Assembly: GCF_019029495.1 (NCBI RefSeq)
Contig: NZ_JAERQM010000011.1
Location: 1 to 64,000, forward strand
Origin: Falsiroseomonas oleicola
GTDB taxonomy: Bacteria; Pseudomonadota; Alphaproteobacteria; Acetobacterales; Acetobacteraceae
Reading direction: 5' to 3'
Length of the DNA stretch: 64,000 bases
Of this stretch, positions 41,781 through 53,149 are shown in pieces. The notes beneath the pieces are model-generated. The model was not told where the DNA came from and searched no databases. It was given only the letters and a program-made list of their open reading frames with translations. A program made the position numbers and the translations under genes. Numbering within the stretch: position 1 is the stretch's first letter; every line of letters starts with the position of its first letter.

Positions 41781-42464
41781 CTTGGGCTGGCCCAGGCCCG
41801 GTGCGGGCCTCGGCGCCGGCACAGGATCGGGTCCCGGCCCCGGCGCTGTCGGGTCCAGCCCTCCACCCGGCGGCACCGGGCGCGCGCTTGGGTCCAACGC
41901 GCCGGGGTCCCTCGCGCTGGGGTCCATATCGAAGCCGCCGCCATTGCGCTGGCGCATCTCGGAAACACAGGCGGCCATATGCGCCAGGCTGGCCCGGGTG
42001 CCGCGCAGGCCGACGGCCCAGTTGACGCCACTGGCAAAGCGGATTTCGGCCGAGGTCGCCCGGGCGAAGGCCTCGATGAAGCCGCGCATGGCACGGGACT
42101 CGGCGGTGATGACCCCGGCGGCGCCACCCAGATTGGTGCGCGCGTTGAAATCCCCGAAGGTGAAGGTCACAGGATAGGCCTGCCCGCCCACCACCACCGC
42201 CGCCCGCTGCCCGCGCAGCCGGTCCAGCCGCATGTCCGGCGCGCCGATGAACAGGTGCAGCCCGCGATTGTTCAGCATGAAGGAGACGGTGCGGCGGGAC
42301 GTCTGGAAGCGGGTGTCCCAGGAACACCAGGCGCGGTCGCCCTGGGCCTGGAACAGCTTCACCGTCCATTGCCCGCTGACCCTGCTCCATATCTGATTGG
42401 CCTCCGCGGCCGGCGCCAGCCCCAGGCCCAGCACCAGGCCGACCAGCCATCCCCGCAACCGCAT
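41775..42464 (-). CDS. Secreted protein with proline-rich tail, unknown function
   Basis: 229 aa from ATG 42464. The signal peptide MRLRGWLVGLVLGLGLAPAAEA is clear, so it is exported to the periplasm or beyond. The mature part (about 24-175) starts NQIWSRVSGQWTVKLFQ and is mixed alpha/beta, with cysteines at two places. The last 45 residues are rich in Pro, Asp and Gly (LDPSARPVPPGGGLDPTAPG) and probably disordered. I do not recognise a family; the globular part has a vague resemblance to invasion-associated locus B proteins. It is divergent from panC by 163 bp. Confidence 0.7.
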   Translation of the reverse strand: MRLRGWLVGLVLGLGLAPAAEANQIWSRVSGQWTVKLFQAQGDRAWCSWDTRFQTSRRTVSFMLNNRGLHLFIGAPDMRLDRLRGQRAAVVVGGQAYPVTFTFGDFNARTNLGGAAGVITAESRAMRGFIEAFARATSAEIRFASGVNWAVGLRGTRASLAHMAACVSEMRQRNGGGFDMDPSARDPGALDPSARPVPPGGGLDPTAPGPGPDPVPAPRPAPGLGQPKG

Positions 42465-42627
42465 CCCGGCGTCTCCTCCGTTGCTTGAGATGGGACGGTA
42501 GGGCGAAGCTGACCCGCCTGTCATCCGCCCGCCATGCCGCCGCGATGTTCCTGGAATGCGGCGGATGGGCTTGCCCTGGCGCCCGGCCTCCCGCAATCGA
42601 GGGGCCGATCCGGGAAAGGGCCAGGCC

Positions 42628-43455
42628 ATGAAGATCATCCGCGACCTCGCCGCCCTGCGCGCAACCAGCGCGGAATCGCGCCAGAATGGCCGCAGGCTGG
42701 CGCTGGTGCCGACCATGGGGGCGCTGCATGCGGGGCATCTGGCCCTGGTCGCCGCGGCGCGGCAGGCGGCGGAAACCGTGGCCGTGTCCATCTTCGTCAA
42801 CCCGTTGCAATTCCTCGCGAGTGAGGACCTCAGCCGCTATCCGCGCGACGAGGCCGGCGACCTCGCCAAGCTATCAGCCGCCGGCTGCGACCTGGTCTGG
42901 ATGCCGGAGGTGGCGACCATGTACCCGGACGGCGCCGCCACCACGGTCGAGGTCGCCGGCCCCGCGGAGGGCTATGAGGGCAGCGCCCGCCCCGGCCATT
43001 TCCGCGGCGTCGCGACGGTCTGCACCAAGCTGTTCAGCCAGACCGGCGCCGATGTGGCGGTGTTCGGGGAGAAGGACTGGCAGCAATTGCAGGTGGTGCG
43101 CCGCTTCGTCGCCGATCTCGACCTGCCCATCCGGATCCAGGCCCATGCCACGGTGCGGGAGGCGGATGGCCTGGCCATGTCCTCCCGCAATGTCCGCCTC
43201 AGCGAGGCGGAACGCGCGGTGGCGCCGACGCTGCCGCGGGTGATGCAGTCCGTGCTTGGCGCGATCCGCGGCGGCGCGCCGCTGGCGCCGACGCTGGCGC
43301 ATGGCATGGCCACGCTGCGGGAGGCCGGCTTCGCGCCCGACTATCTCGACCTCGTGCAGCCGGAGACGCTGCGCCCCTGGGAATCCGGCCCGGGCCGGCT
43401 GCTGGCGGCGGCGAAGCTGGGCGATGTGCGGCTGCTGGACAACATGGCCCTATAG
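42628..43455 (+). CDS. panC: Pantoate--beta-alanine ligase
   Basis: 275 aa, the final enzyme of pantothenate synthesis: it joins pantoate and beta-alanine with ATP. The cytidylyltransferase HIGH-like site is H34-x-x-H37 (VPTMGALHAGHLALV). The KMSKS-like site is LAMSSRNVRLS, preceded by the ATP-binding FGEKDWQQLQVVRRFV. Length and motif order are standard. panB is not adjacent. Its end overlaps the convergent 2'-5' RNA ligase-like gene by 6 bp. Confidence 0.94.
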   Translation: MKIIRDLAALRATSAESRQNGRRLALVPTMGALHAGHLALVAAARQAAETVAVSIFVNPLQFLASEDLSRYPRDEAGDLAKLSAAGCDLVWMPEVATMYPDGAATTVEVAGPAEGYEGSARPGHFRGVATVCTKLFSQTGADVAVFGEKDWQQLQVVRRFVADLDLPIRIQAHATVREADGLAMSSRNVRLSEAERAVAPTLPRVMQSVLGAIRGGAPLAPTLAHGMATLREAGFAPDYLDLVQPETLRPWESGPGRLLAAAKLGDVRLLDNMAL

Positions 43456-43956
43456 CGGGCCGCGACCCAACACGCGGGCGGGCGGGAAGCGCACCAACTC
43501 CACCGCCACGGGCGTGACCGGGCATGGCCCGTCCCAGGCCTCCAGCGCCGCCGCCAGCGCCGGCGCGGCGCCCTCGGCCAGGGTCACATGCGGTACCCAG
43601 GCGCCCGGGCGGGTATGCGGGTGGACCTCCACGTCCGGCAGCGCCGCCACCAGCGCGGCCTGGAATGCCAGCAGCCCCGGCGTGACCACGGGCGCGAGGA
43701 ACAGAATCGGCGGCGGGCCAGGAAACAGGCCGAAGCCCGACAGCATCAGCGTCGCGGCGAGGCGCGGCAGGTCGGATAGCCGCTCGGCGAGCACCGGCTC
43801 TGCCGCCGCGTCTTCCACCCGCAGCAGGGTGATGTGGGGCGGATAGCCGGTCTGCCGGCTGGCGGAAGCGAAGCCTGCGGCGGCAAGGGCGGTCTCGAAG
43901 CGCGCCAGCCGGGCTTCCGCCGCCGCATCGAAGCGCAGGGTCAAGGCGAGCGGCAT
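43450..43956 (-). CDS. 2'-5' RNA ligase / cyclic phosphodiesterase family protein
   Basis: 168 aa 2H phosphoesterase with the two catalytic motifs PPHITLLRVED (about residue 39) and VPHVTLAEGAA (about 121). ThpR-like enzymes open 2',3'-cyclic phosphates in tRNA fragments or form 2'-5' linkages. It is the second 2H-type protein in the window, the first being the DUF1045 protein at 11106. It is followed on the same strand, upstream by 3 bp, by yraN. Its substrate cannot be fixed. Confidence 0.85.
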   Translation of the reverse strand: MPLALTLRFDAAAEARLARFETALAAAGFASASRQTGYPPHITLLRVEDAAAEPVLAERLSDLPRLAATLMLSGFGLFPGPPPILFLAPVVTPGLLAFQAALVAALPDVEVHPHTRPGAWVPHVTLAEGAAPALAAALEAWDGPCPVTPVAVELVRFPPARVLGRGPL

Positions 43957-43959
43957 GGC

Positions 43960-44331
43960 TCAGCCCGCCCGCAGCGCATCGGCGATGCGGCGCACCCGCC
44001 CCGCCGCATCCACCAGCAGAACATCGAAGCGCACGCCCTCCGCGCCCTGATCCGGATTCGCCGCCATCCAGGCCTCGCCCGCCGCCATCAGCCGCGCCTG
44101 CTGGCGCGGGCCGAGGGCGAAGGCGGCGTCGCCCAGCGTGGCGCGGGCCTTCACCTCGACGAAGACCAGCAGCCCACCCCGCGCCACCACCAGGTCGATC
44201 TCCCCCGCACCCGTGCGGACCCTTCGGGCGAGCGTCACGAAACCTTCCGCCGCCAGCGCTGCCTCCGCCCGCCCTTCCGCATGCCGGCCCCGTGCTTCAG
44301 AGGCACGGCGCGTGGCGGTCGCATCACGCAT
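43960..44331 (-). CDS. yraN: YraN/UPF0102-family putative endonuclease
   Basis: 123 aa, UPF0102 nuclease-like protein of the Holliday-junction resolvase-like fold. The conserved restriction-endonuclease core is visible: GRHAEGRAEAALAAEGF, the catalytic GEIDLVVARGGLLVFVEVKAR (Asp, Glu-x-Lys) and RFDVLLVD. Its cellular role is not established; it may process recombination intermediates. The usual neighbours of yraN (rsmI, gshB) are missing here. Confidence 0.88.
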   Translation of the reverse strand: MRDATATRRASEARGRHAEGRAEAALAAEGFVTLARRVRTGAGEIDLVVARGGLLVFVEVKARATLGDAAFALGPRQQARLMAAGEAWMAANPDQGAEGVRFDVLLVDAAGRVRRIADALRAG

Positions 44332-44365
44332 GGCCTAGGCTCGGTGCCGGCTGATGGTGGATCTC

Positions 44366-46039
<1,674 letters not shown>

Positions 46040-46051
46040 AGGAAACGACCG

Positions 46052-46516
46052 ATGAAGCGCCTGCTCGCCTGCCTGCTGCTGCTGGCCGCCACCCCCGCCA
46101 TCGCCGAGGAGACGCGGGAGATCGGCCATGTGAACACGGCCATCACCAATCTCGGCCTGACCCGCAGCCACCGCGTGGTGGTGGAGCGCTTCACCGATCC
46201 GGAGGTGCGCGGCGTGTCCTGCTACATCAGCCAGGCCCGCACCGGCGGCCTTTCCGGCATGCTGGGCGTGGCCGAGGACCCGGCCCGCTTCGCCCTGAAC
46301 TGCACCGCGACCGGCCCTGTGGAAGTGCAACCCGGCGCCCGGCGCGGGGAGCGTGGCGAGGTGGTGTTCGAAAGCAGCACCAGCCTGTTCTTCAAGGAAA
46401 CCCGCGTGCACCGCTTCGTCGATGAGGAGCGCAACGCGGTTGTCTATCTGGCCTGGTCCACCCGGCTGATCGATGGCTCGCCCTACAATGCGGTCTCTGC
46501 CGTGCCGATGCGGTAG
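46052..46516 (+). CDS. creA: CreA-family protein
   Basis: 154 aa with an N-terminal signal sequence (MKRLLACLLLLAATPAIA). The body matches CreA: EIGHVNTAITNLGLTRSHRVVVERFTDPEVRGVSCYISQARTGG and SSTSLFFKETRVHRFVDEER. The two cysteines (SCYIS, ALNCTATG) may form a disulfide in the periplasm. No function is known for CreA beyond its conservation next to creBCD in Escherichia coli; creBCD is not present here. It is probably in an operon with the secreted gamma-glutamyltransferase. Confidence 0.85.
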   Translation: MKRLLACLLLLAATPAIAEETREIGHVNTAITNLGLTRSHRVVVERFTDPEVRGVSCYISQARTGGLSGMLGVAEDPARFALNCTATGPVEVQPGARRGERGEVVFESSTSLFFKETRVHRFVDEERNAVVYLAWSTRLIDGSPYNAVSAVPMR

Positions 46517-46624
46517 GCGCCGCCCCCCAGCCCCTGCGCATCATTCGCATGGAAACTGATGCGCCATGGTGACCAGCCGCCGTGATGGGGCTGGTCGTGG
46601 TGACGTGGGAAGGGAAACGCGACG

Positions 46625-47827
46625 CTACGCCCGGCTTTCCCGCACCGCCGCGCGCTTGCGCGTATCCGGCTGAAGCTTCGTCCCCAGCCCCGGCCCTTGC
46701 ATCGGCAGGCAGAAGCCCTTCTCCAGCCGGGGCAGTTCCGTCACCAGGTCGCGGTACCAGGTCGCCAGCGTCGCCCGCACCACCTCCTGGAATATGGCCG
46801 TCGCCGCATGCAGGGCGAAATGCAGGCTGGCCACCAGGGTCACCGGGCCGGTGCAGTCATGCGGCGCGACGGGCCGCGCCCAGGCCTCGGCCAACGCCGC
46901 GATTTTCCGAGCTTCGGTCAGCCCGCCGCACCACGTCAGGTCCACCATCACCACATCGGTGGCGCCGGCCACCAGCAGGTCGCGGAAGGCGACCTTGCCG
47001 CCCAGGGTTTCGCTGGCGCAGATCGGCATGCCGGGCACGGCGCGCCGCAATTCCACCAGCGCCGCCGTGTCGTCCATCTTGCCGATCGGGTCCTCCACCC
47101 AGAAGGGCTGGATCGGCGCCAGCGCCTGGCAGATGCGGGTGGCCGCGGGCAGCGAGAAGATGGAGTGCAGCTCCGCCATCACCTCCATCTTGTCGCCCAC
47201 GGCTTTTCTTATTTTCTCAAAGGGTTCCATGCCCTTCTTCAGGTCTTCCAGGTTCATCACCTGGCCGCCGGAGGCCGGCGCATAGACGTCGAAGGGCCAG
47301 ATCTTCATGGCCGTGAAGCCCTCCTCCAGCAGCGAATGCGCCAACTCGTCGGCGCGCTGCATGAAGGCCACCTGGTCGTCATAGGGACCGACCGCATTCT
47401 CCCCGGCCCGCACATCCCGCCGGTCCCGGGCGCTGTTGTAGTCGTAGCCGGCGCAGGTGTTGTAGGCGCGGATGCGGTCGCGGCTCAGCCCGCCCAGCGC
47501 CTCATGCACCGGCACGCCCAGCCGCTGCCCCATCAGGTCCCAGAGCGCGATATCCACCGCCGAGGCCGCCCGCATCTCGGCGGAAGAAGCGCCGAAGCCG
47601 ACATAGGGCGTCATCAGATGCCGATGGATTCGCTCGATGTTTCGCGAGTCCTGGCCCAGCAGGTAGGGGGCCACCAGCTCGTGGATCTGGCCCTCCACCG
47701 CCGCCGCCCCGCGAAAGCTCTCACCGAGGCCGGTCAGCCCTTCCGCCGTCTCGATCTCGACCCACAGGATATTGGCGCGTTCGGGCACCCGCAGGGTGCG
47801 GACGCAGGTGATGGTCGAGGGTGTCAT
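46625..47827 (-). CDS. Mandelate racemase/muconate lactonizing enzyme-family protein
   Basis: 400 aa enolase-superfamily enzyme. The capping domain is residues 1-130. The barrel has a lysine motif FTAMKIWPFD, metal ligands in ELHSIFS, VEDPIG and ASETLGG, and a C-terminal base in VAPHDCTGPVTL. This fits the mandelate-racemase or sugar-acid dehydratase subgroup, which dehydrates or epimerises hydroxy acids; the substrate is unknown. It overlaps the Bug receptor stop by 4 bp (ATGA), so receptor and enzyme probably serve the same organic-acid substrate. Confidence 0.9.
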   Translation of the reverse strand: MTPSTITCVRTLRVPERANILWVEIETAEGLTGLGESFRGAAAVEGQIHELVAPYLLGQDSRNIERIHRHLMTPYVGFGASSAEMRAASAVDIALWDLMGQRLGVPVHEALGGLSRDRIRAYNTCAGYDYNSARDRRDVRAGENAVGPYDDQVAFMQRADELAHSLLEEGFTAMKIWPFDVYAPASGGQVMNLEDLKKGMEPFEKIRKAVGDKMEVMAELHSIFSLPAATRICQALAPIQPFWVEDPIGKMDDTAALVELRRAVPGMPICASETLGGKVAFRDLLVAGATDVVMVDLTWCGGLTEARKIAALAEAWARPVAPHDCTGPVTLVASLHFALHAATAIFQEVVRATLATWYRDLVTELPRLEKGFCLPMQGPGLGTKLQPDTRKRAAVRESRA

Positions 47828-48804
47828 TCGGCGCGGATTCCCTGGCGGCGGACCACATCGGCCCAGCGGGCGACTTCCGCCCGCACATGCGTCCCCATCG
47901 CCTCCGGCGTACCGCCCAGCGGCGCCACGGCAAGCTCCGCCATGCGGGACCGCACGCGGGGGTCGGACAGGGCCTGGTTGAAGGCGGCGTTCAGCGCGGC
48001 GATGGCGGCCGGCGGCGTGCGGGCCGGGGCCATGAAGCCGAACCAGCTATCGATGGCCATGCCCTGCACGCCCTGTTCGGCGAAGGTCGGCACATCCGGC
48101 AGTTCGGCCAGACGCTCGGCGCTGACCGCCGCCAGGGCCCGCACCGTGCCGGCGCGGAGATGCGGCAGGATGGAGGGAAGGTTGTCGAAGAACACGTCGA
48201 TCCGCCCGGCCACAAGGTCGGTGATGGCGGGGCCGGAGCCGCGATAGGGCACATGCACCATCTCGATCCCCGTCACCGCGCGCAGCAGCTCCGGACCCAG
48301 GTGGTTGGAGGCGCCGACGCCGGAGGAGCCGAAGCTGACCCCGCCGCTCTGGCTGCGGGCCAGCGCCAGGAATTCGGTGACGTTCCGCGCCGGCAACTCG
48401 CGCCGCACCGCCATCACATTGCGCACCGCGCCGGTCAGGATGACGGGGGCGAAGTCGTTCAGCAGGTCGTAGCCCGGATTGGCATAGAGCGCCGGATTGG
48501 CGCCACAGGGGCCGAAGGCGCATTGCAGCAGCAGCGTGCCATCCGTGGGGCCGCGCGCCACCTCCGCCGCGCCGATATTGCCGCCTGCGCCGGCCTTGTT
48601 CTCCACCACCGCGCCGCGCGGCAGATGGGCGGAAGCCGCCTCCGCCAGCACGCGGGCAACGATGTCGCTGGTGCCGCCGGGCGCATAGGGCACCAGGATG
48701 CGCACCGGCCGGTCCGGCAGATCGGCCCCGATGGCCGGCAGGGCCACCAGGCTGGCGACCGCCAAGGCCGGCAGCAGCCGGCGCAGCATTTCGTGAATCC
48801 GCAT
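47824..48804 (-). CDS. Bug-family tripartite tricarboxylate transporter substrate-binding protein
   Basis: 326 aa from ATG 48804 (a GTG at 48813 would add three residues). The signal peptide RRLLPALAVASLVALPAIGA is present. Bug motifs follow in order: RILVPYAPGGTSDIVARV, AAQPTDGTLL-like (RGPTDGTLLLQ), GSSGVGASNHLGPELL and MVHVPYRGSGPAITDLVAGR. It is the second Bug receptor of the window and overlaps the enolase-superfamily gene, so it is likely to bind that enzyme's carboxylic-acid substrate. TctA/TctB genes are missing. Confidence 0.9.
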   Translation of the reverse strand: MRIHEMLRRLLPALAVASLVALPAIGADLPDRPVRILVPYAPGGTSDIVARVLAEAASAHLPRGAVVENKAGAGGNIGAAEVARGPTDGTLLLQCAFGPCGANPALYANPGYDLLNDFAPVILTGAVRNVMAVRRELPARNVTEFLALARSQSGGVSFGSSGVGASNHLGPELLRAVTGIEMVHVPYRGSGPAITDLVAGRIDVFFDNLPSILPHLRAGTVRALAAVSAERLAELPDVPTFAEQGVQGMAIDSWFGFMAPARTPPAAIAALNAAFNQALSDPRVRSRMAELAVAPLGGTPEAMGTHVRAEVARWADVVRRQGIRAE

Positions 48805-48938
48805 CTTCCCCACCCCATCCCGACTCTTCTTGTGGCGAAAGGTTAGGCGCGGCGGCGCGGCCTGCGGAACCCCGTCGGGCGACGGCGAGGCTCACACGGC
48901 TTGATTCCCGGGCGTTCCGGGACAAAAGTCACGGAACC

Positions 48939-49541
48939 ATGATCCTCCTGATCGACAACTACGACAGTTTTACCTTCAATCTCTACCACTTCCTGGGCGA
49001 CCTTGGAGCGGTGGTTGAGGTTCGGCGCAATGATTCCCTCTCGGTGGAGGGCGCGCTCGCCTTGCAGCCGGAGGCCATCGTGCTCTCGCCCGGCCCCTGT
49101 ACGCCGAATGAGGCGGGCATCTGCCTCGACCTGATCGCGGCGGCGGCGGAACGGCGCCTGCCGCTGATGGGGGTGTGCCTCGGCCACCAGGCCATCGGCC
49201 AGGCCTTTGGCGCGCGGGTGGTGCGGGCGCCGGAGCCGGTGCATGGCAAGGTCTGGGATGTGACCCATGGCGGCACCGATATTTTTGCCGGCGTCCCCTC
49301 CCCGTTCCGCGCCACGCGCTACCATTCGCTGGTGGTGGAGGATCTGCCCGAGACGCTGATCCCCACCGCGCGCACGTCGGACGGCTTGGTCATGGGCTTG
49401 GCCCATCGCGACCTGCCCATCTGGGGCGTGCAATTCCACCCCGAAAGCATCGCCAGCGACCACGGCCACGACATCCTCCGCAACTTCCTCGCCCTCTCCA
49501 CCCGCAGAAACACCTTCCCAGCCACGACCGCGGCAGCATGA
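48939..49541 (+). CDS. trpG: Anthranilate synthase glutamine amidotransferase subunit
   Basis: 200 aa class I glutaminase that supplies ammonia to TrpE. The catalytic triad is visible: Cys80 in [13 protein letters not shown], His167 and Glu169 in [27 protein letters not shown] is the usual start. It is the first gene of a trpG-trpD-trpC-moaC-moeA operon with 4- or 1-bp overlaps. trpE, normally upstream in alphaproteobacteria, is not in this window; the divergent Bug gene occupies that place. Confidence 0.94.
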   Translation: MILLIDNYDSFTFNLYHFLGDLGAVVEVRRNDSLSVEGALALQPEAIVLSPGPCTPNEAGICLDLIAAAAERRLPLMGVCLGHQAIGQAFGARVVRAPEPVHGKVWDVTHGGTDIFAGVPSPFRATRYHSLVVEDLPETLIPTARTSDGLVMGLAHRDLPIWGVQFHPESIASDHGHDILRNFLALSTRRNTFPATTAAA

Positions 49542-50569
49542 AAAAGATATTGGCGAGGTTGGCGGCGGGGGAGCGGCTGGCGGAGAGCGAGGCGGAGGTT
49601 GCTTTCGGCCTCATCATGGCCGGGGAGGCCACGCCGGCGCAGATCGCCGGGATGCTGATGGCGATGCGGGTGCGCGGGGAGACGGTGGCGGAGATGACCG
49701 GCGCCGTCCGGGCCATGCGCGCGCGGATGATCGCGGTGGAGGCGCCGCCGGGGGCCATGGATATCGTCGGCACCGGCGGGGATGCCGCCGGCACGCTGAA
49801 CATCTCGACCGCCGCGGCGCTGGTCGTGGCCGGCTGCGGGGTGAAGGTCGCCAAGCATGGCAACCGGGCGCTGTCCTCCCGCTCGGGGGCGGCCGATGCG
49901 CTCTCGGCCCTGGGCATCCCTGTGATGGAAACGCCGCTGGAGGCGCTGCCGCGGGTGCTGGCGGAGGCCGGCATGGTGTTCCTGATGGCGCCCCGCCACC
50001 ATGCGGCGCTGCGCCACGCCGCCGGGCCGCGGATGGAACTCGGCACGCGGACCATCTTCAACCTGCTGGGACCGCTGGCCAATCCGGCCCGGGTGACGCG
50101 GCAGATGACCGGCGCCTTCGCCCCCGAATGGCTGCGCCCGATGGCCGAGACGCTGGCGCGGCTGGGCACCGAACGGGCCTGGCTGGTGCATGGCATGGGC
50201 CTCGACGAGCTGACGCTGGCCGGCCCCTCCCAGGTGGTGGAATTGCGCGACGGGCGCATTCATGAATTCCAGGTGACGCCGGAGGAGGCGGGACTGCCCC
50301 GCGCGCCGGAATCGGCCATCCGTGGCGGCGATCCGGCGGAGAATGCGGCGGCGCTGCTGGCGTTGCTGGAGGGTGCGCCGGGCGCCTATCGCGATTGCGT
50401 GCTGCTGAATGCGGCCGCCGCCCTTGTCGTGGCGGGCCGGGTGGACGACATCCGCGCCGGCGTGCCCATCGCCGCCCAGGCCATCGACAGTGGCGCGGCG
50501 CTCACCGTGCTGAACCGGCTGCGCGCCGCCGCGGCGCCTCCCCCCGTATCCGAGTCATCGCCCGTATGA
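49538..50569 (+). CDS. trpD: Anthranilate phosphoribosyltransferase
   Basis: 343 aa enzyme that transfers ribose phosphate from PRPP to anthranilate. The PRPP-binding motif [19 protein letters not shown] (about 77-95), [19 protein letters not shown] and LGPLANPA are canonical. ATG 49538 overlaps the trpG stop (ATGA) and gives the standard N-terminus [14 protein letters not shown]. It overlaps trpC by 4 bp. Confidence 0.95.
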   Translation: MKKILARLAAGERLAESEAEVAFGLIMAGEATPAQIAGMLMAMRVRGETVAEMTGAVRAMRARMIAVEAPPGAMDIVGTGGDAAGTLNISTAAALVVAGCGVKVAKHGNRALSSRSGAADALSALGIPVMETPLEALPRVLAEAGMVFLMAPRHHAALRHAAGPRMELGTRTIFNLLGPLANPARVTRQMTGAFAPEWLRPMAETLARLGTERAWLVHGMGLDELTLAGPSQVVELRDGRIHEFQVTPEEAGLPRAPESAIRGGDPAENAAALLALLEGAPGAYRDCVLLNAAAALVVAGRVDDIRAGVPIAAQAIDSGAALTVLNRLRAAAAPPPVSESSPV

Positions 50570-51381
50570 ATGTTTCCGCCCCCGTCATTTCCGACACACT
50601 GGCCCGCATCCTGGCCGATAAATATGAGGAGGTGCGCCAGCGGTCGGAGGCCATGCCGCTCTCCGAGGTCGAGAGCCAGGCCCGCCACGCCGCCCCACCG
50701 CGCGATTTCACCGGGGCGCTCTGCGCCGCCGTGGCCGATGGGCGGGTCGGGCTGATCGCCGAAATCAAGCGCGCCTCGCCCTCCGGCGGGCTGATCCGCG
50801 AGCCCTTCGAGCCGGCCGAGCTGGCGCGGGCCTATGAGGCGGCGGGCGCCGCCTGCCTCTCCGTACTGACCGACGCGCCATGGTTCCAGGGCGATCTCGG
50901 CCATATGGTCCAGGCGCGCGCCGCCTGTTCCCTGCCGGTGCTGCGCAAGGATTTCATGGTGCATCCCTGGCAGGTCTTCGAGGCCCGGGCGATGGGCGCG
51001 GATGCCATCCTGCTGATCCTGGCCGCGCTGAGCGACGAGCAGGCGCATGAGTTGGAGGATGTGGCGCGGTCGCTCGACATGGCCATCCTGGCGGAGGTGC
51101 ATGACCAGCGGGAGCTGGAGCGCGCCCTGGCGCTGGAGACACGGCTGATCGGCGTGAACAATCGCAATCTCAAGACCTTGGTGACCGATCTTGGCACCTC
51201 GGATGAGCTGATCCCGCAGATCCCCGCCGACCGCATCCCGGTGGGCGAAAGCGGCATCCGCACGCCGGAGGATGTGCGCCGCATCTGCCGCGCCGGCGCC
51301 CGCTGCCTGCTGGTGGGTGAGCATCTGCTGCGCCAGGCGGATGTGACGGCGGCGGCCCGCGAACTCATCAACGCCATCTGA
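50566..51381 (+). CDS. trpC: Indole-3-glycerol phosphate synthase
   Basis: 271 aa TIM barrel that closes the indole ring. Conserved segments: [15 protein letters not shown], the catalytic lysine region [24 protein letters not shown] and [13 protein letters not shown] long N-terminal helix ([19 protein letters not shown]) is typical. ATG 50566 overlaps the trpD stop, and the TGA stop shares one base with the moaC ATG. Confidence 0.95.
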   Translation: MNVSAPVISDTLARILADKYEEVRQRSEAMPLSEVESQARHAAPPRDFTGALCAAVADGRVGLIAEIKRASPSGGLIREPFEPAELARAYEAAGAACLSVLTDAPWFQGDLGHMVQARAACSLPVLRKDFMVHPWQVFEARAMGADAILLILAALSDEQAHELEDVARSLDMAILAEVHDQRELERALALETRLIGVNNRNLKTLVTDLGTSDELIPQIPADRIPVGESGIRTPEDVRRICRAGARCLLVGEHLLRQADVTAAARELINAI

Positions 51382-51860
51382 TGACCGAACCCCGCCTGAC
51401 CCATTTCGACGCCGCCGGCGCGGCGGCCATGGTCGATGTCTCGGACAAGGCGGCCACCCACCGGATCGCCGTGGCGCGTGGGCGGGTGGTTATGGCGCCG
51501 GAGACGCTGGCGCTGATCCGGCAGGGCACGGTGGGCAAGGGCGACGTGCTGGGCATCGCGCGCATCGCCGGCATCATGGCGGCCAAGCGCACCAGCGACC
51601 TGATTCCGCTGTGCCACCCGCTGGCCCTGAGCAAGGTCACGGTGGATCTGAGCATCGCCGAGCCGGATTCGGTGGAGATCGAGGCCCTGGCCAAGGTCAC
51701 CGGCCAGACCGGGGTGGAGATGGAGGCGCTGACGGCGGTCAGCGTGGCGGCGCTGACTATCTATGACATGTGCAAGGCCGCCGATCGCGGCATGCGCATC
51801 GAGGCGATACGGCTGGTACATAAATCCGGCGGAAAATCCGGAGTTTACGAGGCGACCTGA
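51381..51860 (+). CDS. moaC: Cyclic pyranopterin monophosphate synthase MoaC
   Basis: 159 aa. MoaC converts the 3',8-cyclo intermediate to cyclic pyranopterin monophosphate in molybdenum cofactor synthesis. Motifs are intact: [40 protein letters not shown] and the C-terminal [18 protein letters not shown]. It shares one base with the trpC stop and with the moeA start, so translation is coupled. Confidence 0.95.
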   Translation: MTEPRLTHFDAAGAAAMVDVSDKAATHRIAVARGRVVMAPETLALIRQGTVGKGDVLGIARIAGIMAAKRTSDLIPLCHPLALSKVTVDLSIAEPDSVEIEALAKVTGQTGVEMEALTAVSVAALTIYDMCKAADRGMRIEAIRLVHKSGGKSGVYEAT

Positions 51861-53065
51861 TGATCCCGCTGGAAGACGCGCGCGCCCGCATCCTGGAGGC
51901 TCTGCGCCCCACCGCGGCGGAGACGGTGGCGCTCGCGGAGGGCTGGAACCGCGTCCTGGCGCGGCCCGTGCTGGCGCGGCTGACCCAGCCGCCGGCGGAT
52001 GTCTCGGCCATGGACGGCTATGCGGTGCGCGCCGCCGATGCGGGGCTGGGCACCCGGCTGCGGCTGATCGGGGCGGCGCCGGCCGGGCATCCCTTCGACC
52101 AGCAGGTCGGGCCGGGCGAGGCGGTTCGGATCTTCACGGGGGGCTTCGTGCCGGCGGGGGCCGACGGCATCCTGCTTCAGGAGGATGCGACGGAGTCCGA
52201 GGGCACGGTCGAGGTGCGGGAGGCGGTGCAGCCGAACCGCTGGATTCGCCGCCGCGGCCTGGATTTTGCTGAAGGCGAGGCGCTGCTGCCTGCAGGCCGG
52301 CGGCTTTCCGCGCGCGACATTGGCCTGGCGGCGGCCAGCAACCATCCCTGGCTGGCGGTCCATCGCCGGCCGCGCATCGGCATCCTGGCGACCGGCGACG
52401 AGATCGCCCTGCCGGGCGAGCCGATTCCGCCCGGTGGCATCGTCAGCTCCAATGCCCATGCTTTGGCGGCCCTCGTGCGGGCCGGCGGCGGCGATCCGCT
52501 GGTGCTGCCGATCGTGGCGGATGACCGGGACGCCATCGCGGCGGCCGCGGCGGCGGCGCGGGGCTGCGACCTGCTGGTGACCACGGGCGGCGCCAGCGTG
52601 GGCGAGCACGACCTGATCCAGGCGGCGCTCGGCCAAGACGGGTTCAGCCTGGACTTCTGGAAGATTGCCATGCGGCCGGGCAAGCCGCTGATCTGGGGCA
52701 GGCTGGGTGCGACGCCGGTGCTGGGGCTACCGGGCAATCCGGTCTCCGCCTTGGTCTGCGGCGTGCAGTTCCTGCTGCCGGCGCTGGCGGTGCTTTCGGG
52801 GCTGCCGGCCGCGGCGCCACCCACCATCCTGGTGCGCGCGGGCGCCGCGCTGCCGGCCAATGACCGCCGATTCGACCATCTGCGGGCCACTTTGCGCATC
52901 GATTCGGCCGGCCACACCGTCGCCACCCCCTTCCCGCAGCAGGACAGTTCGATGCTGGCCAACCTGGCGCGGGCGGAGGCGCTGATTCTCAGGCGAGCCC
53001 TGGCCCCGGCGCTGCCGGAGGGGGCGGAAGTGCCGGCCATTCCGCTCGGCCAGTTCGGGATCTGA
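51860..53065 (+). CDS. moeA: Molybdopterin molybdenumtransferase MoeA
   Basis: 401 aa, inserts molybdenum into adenylated molybdopterin. Recognised by PPADVSAMDGYAVRAADA near residue 40, the TGDEI motif, SSNAHALAAL, TTGGASVGEHDL and the PGNPVSALVCGVQFL pocket near the C-terminus. It ends the trp-moa operon; lexA follows after 138 bp with its own promoter and SOS boxes. Confidence 0.94.
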   Translation: MIPLEDARARILEALRPTAAETVALAEGWNRVLARPVLARLTQPPADVSAMDGYAVRAADAGLGTRLRLIGAAPAGHPFDQQVGPGEAVRIFTGGFVPAGADGILLQEDATESEGTVEVREAVQPNRWIRRRGLDFAEGEALLPAGRRLSARDIGLAAASNHPWLAVHRRPRIGILATGDEIALPGEPIPPGGIVSSNAHALAALVRAGGGDPLVLPIVADDRDAIAAAAAAARGCDLLVTTGGASVGEHDLIQAALGQDGFSLDFWKIAMRPGKPLIWGRLGATPVLGLPGNPVSALVCGVQFLLPALAVLSGLPAAAPPTILVRAGAALPANDRRFDHLRATLRIDSAGHTVATPFPQQDSSMLANLARAEALILRRALAPALPEGAEVPAIPLGQFGI

Positions 53066-53124
53066 GAACCGTTTCTGTCCCGATTTTCGTCGGAAGTGGC
53101 GGAAAACGTTTGACGTCCCGCCGG

Positions 53125-53139
53125 GAACCTACATAGAAC
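53125..53139. promoter_or_regulatory. LexA (SOS) box, perfect alphaproteobacterial form
   Basis: GAAC-CTACATA-GAAC is the reverse complement of GTTC-N7-GTTC, the LexA operator of alphaproteobacteria. It sits 65 bp upstream of the lexA ATG. Confidence 0.9.
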
Positions 53140-53149
53140 ATCCATACCG

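Noticed and set aside
48805-48938. A trp attenuator or leader peptide in front of trpG.
   Set aside because: No Trp-codon run with alternative hairpins could be recognised in the 134-bp gap.
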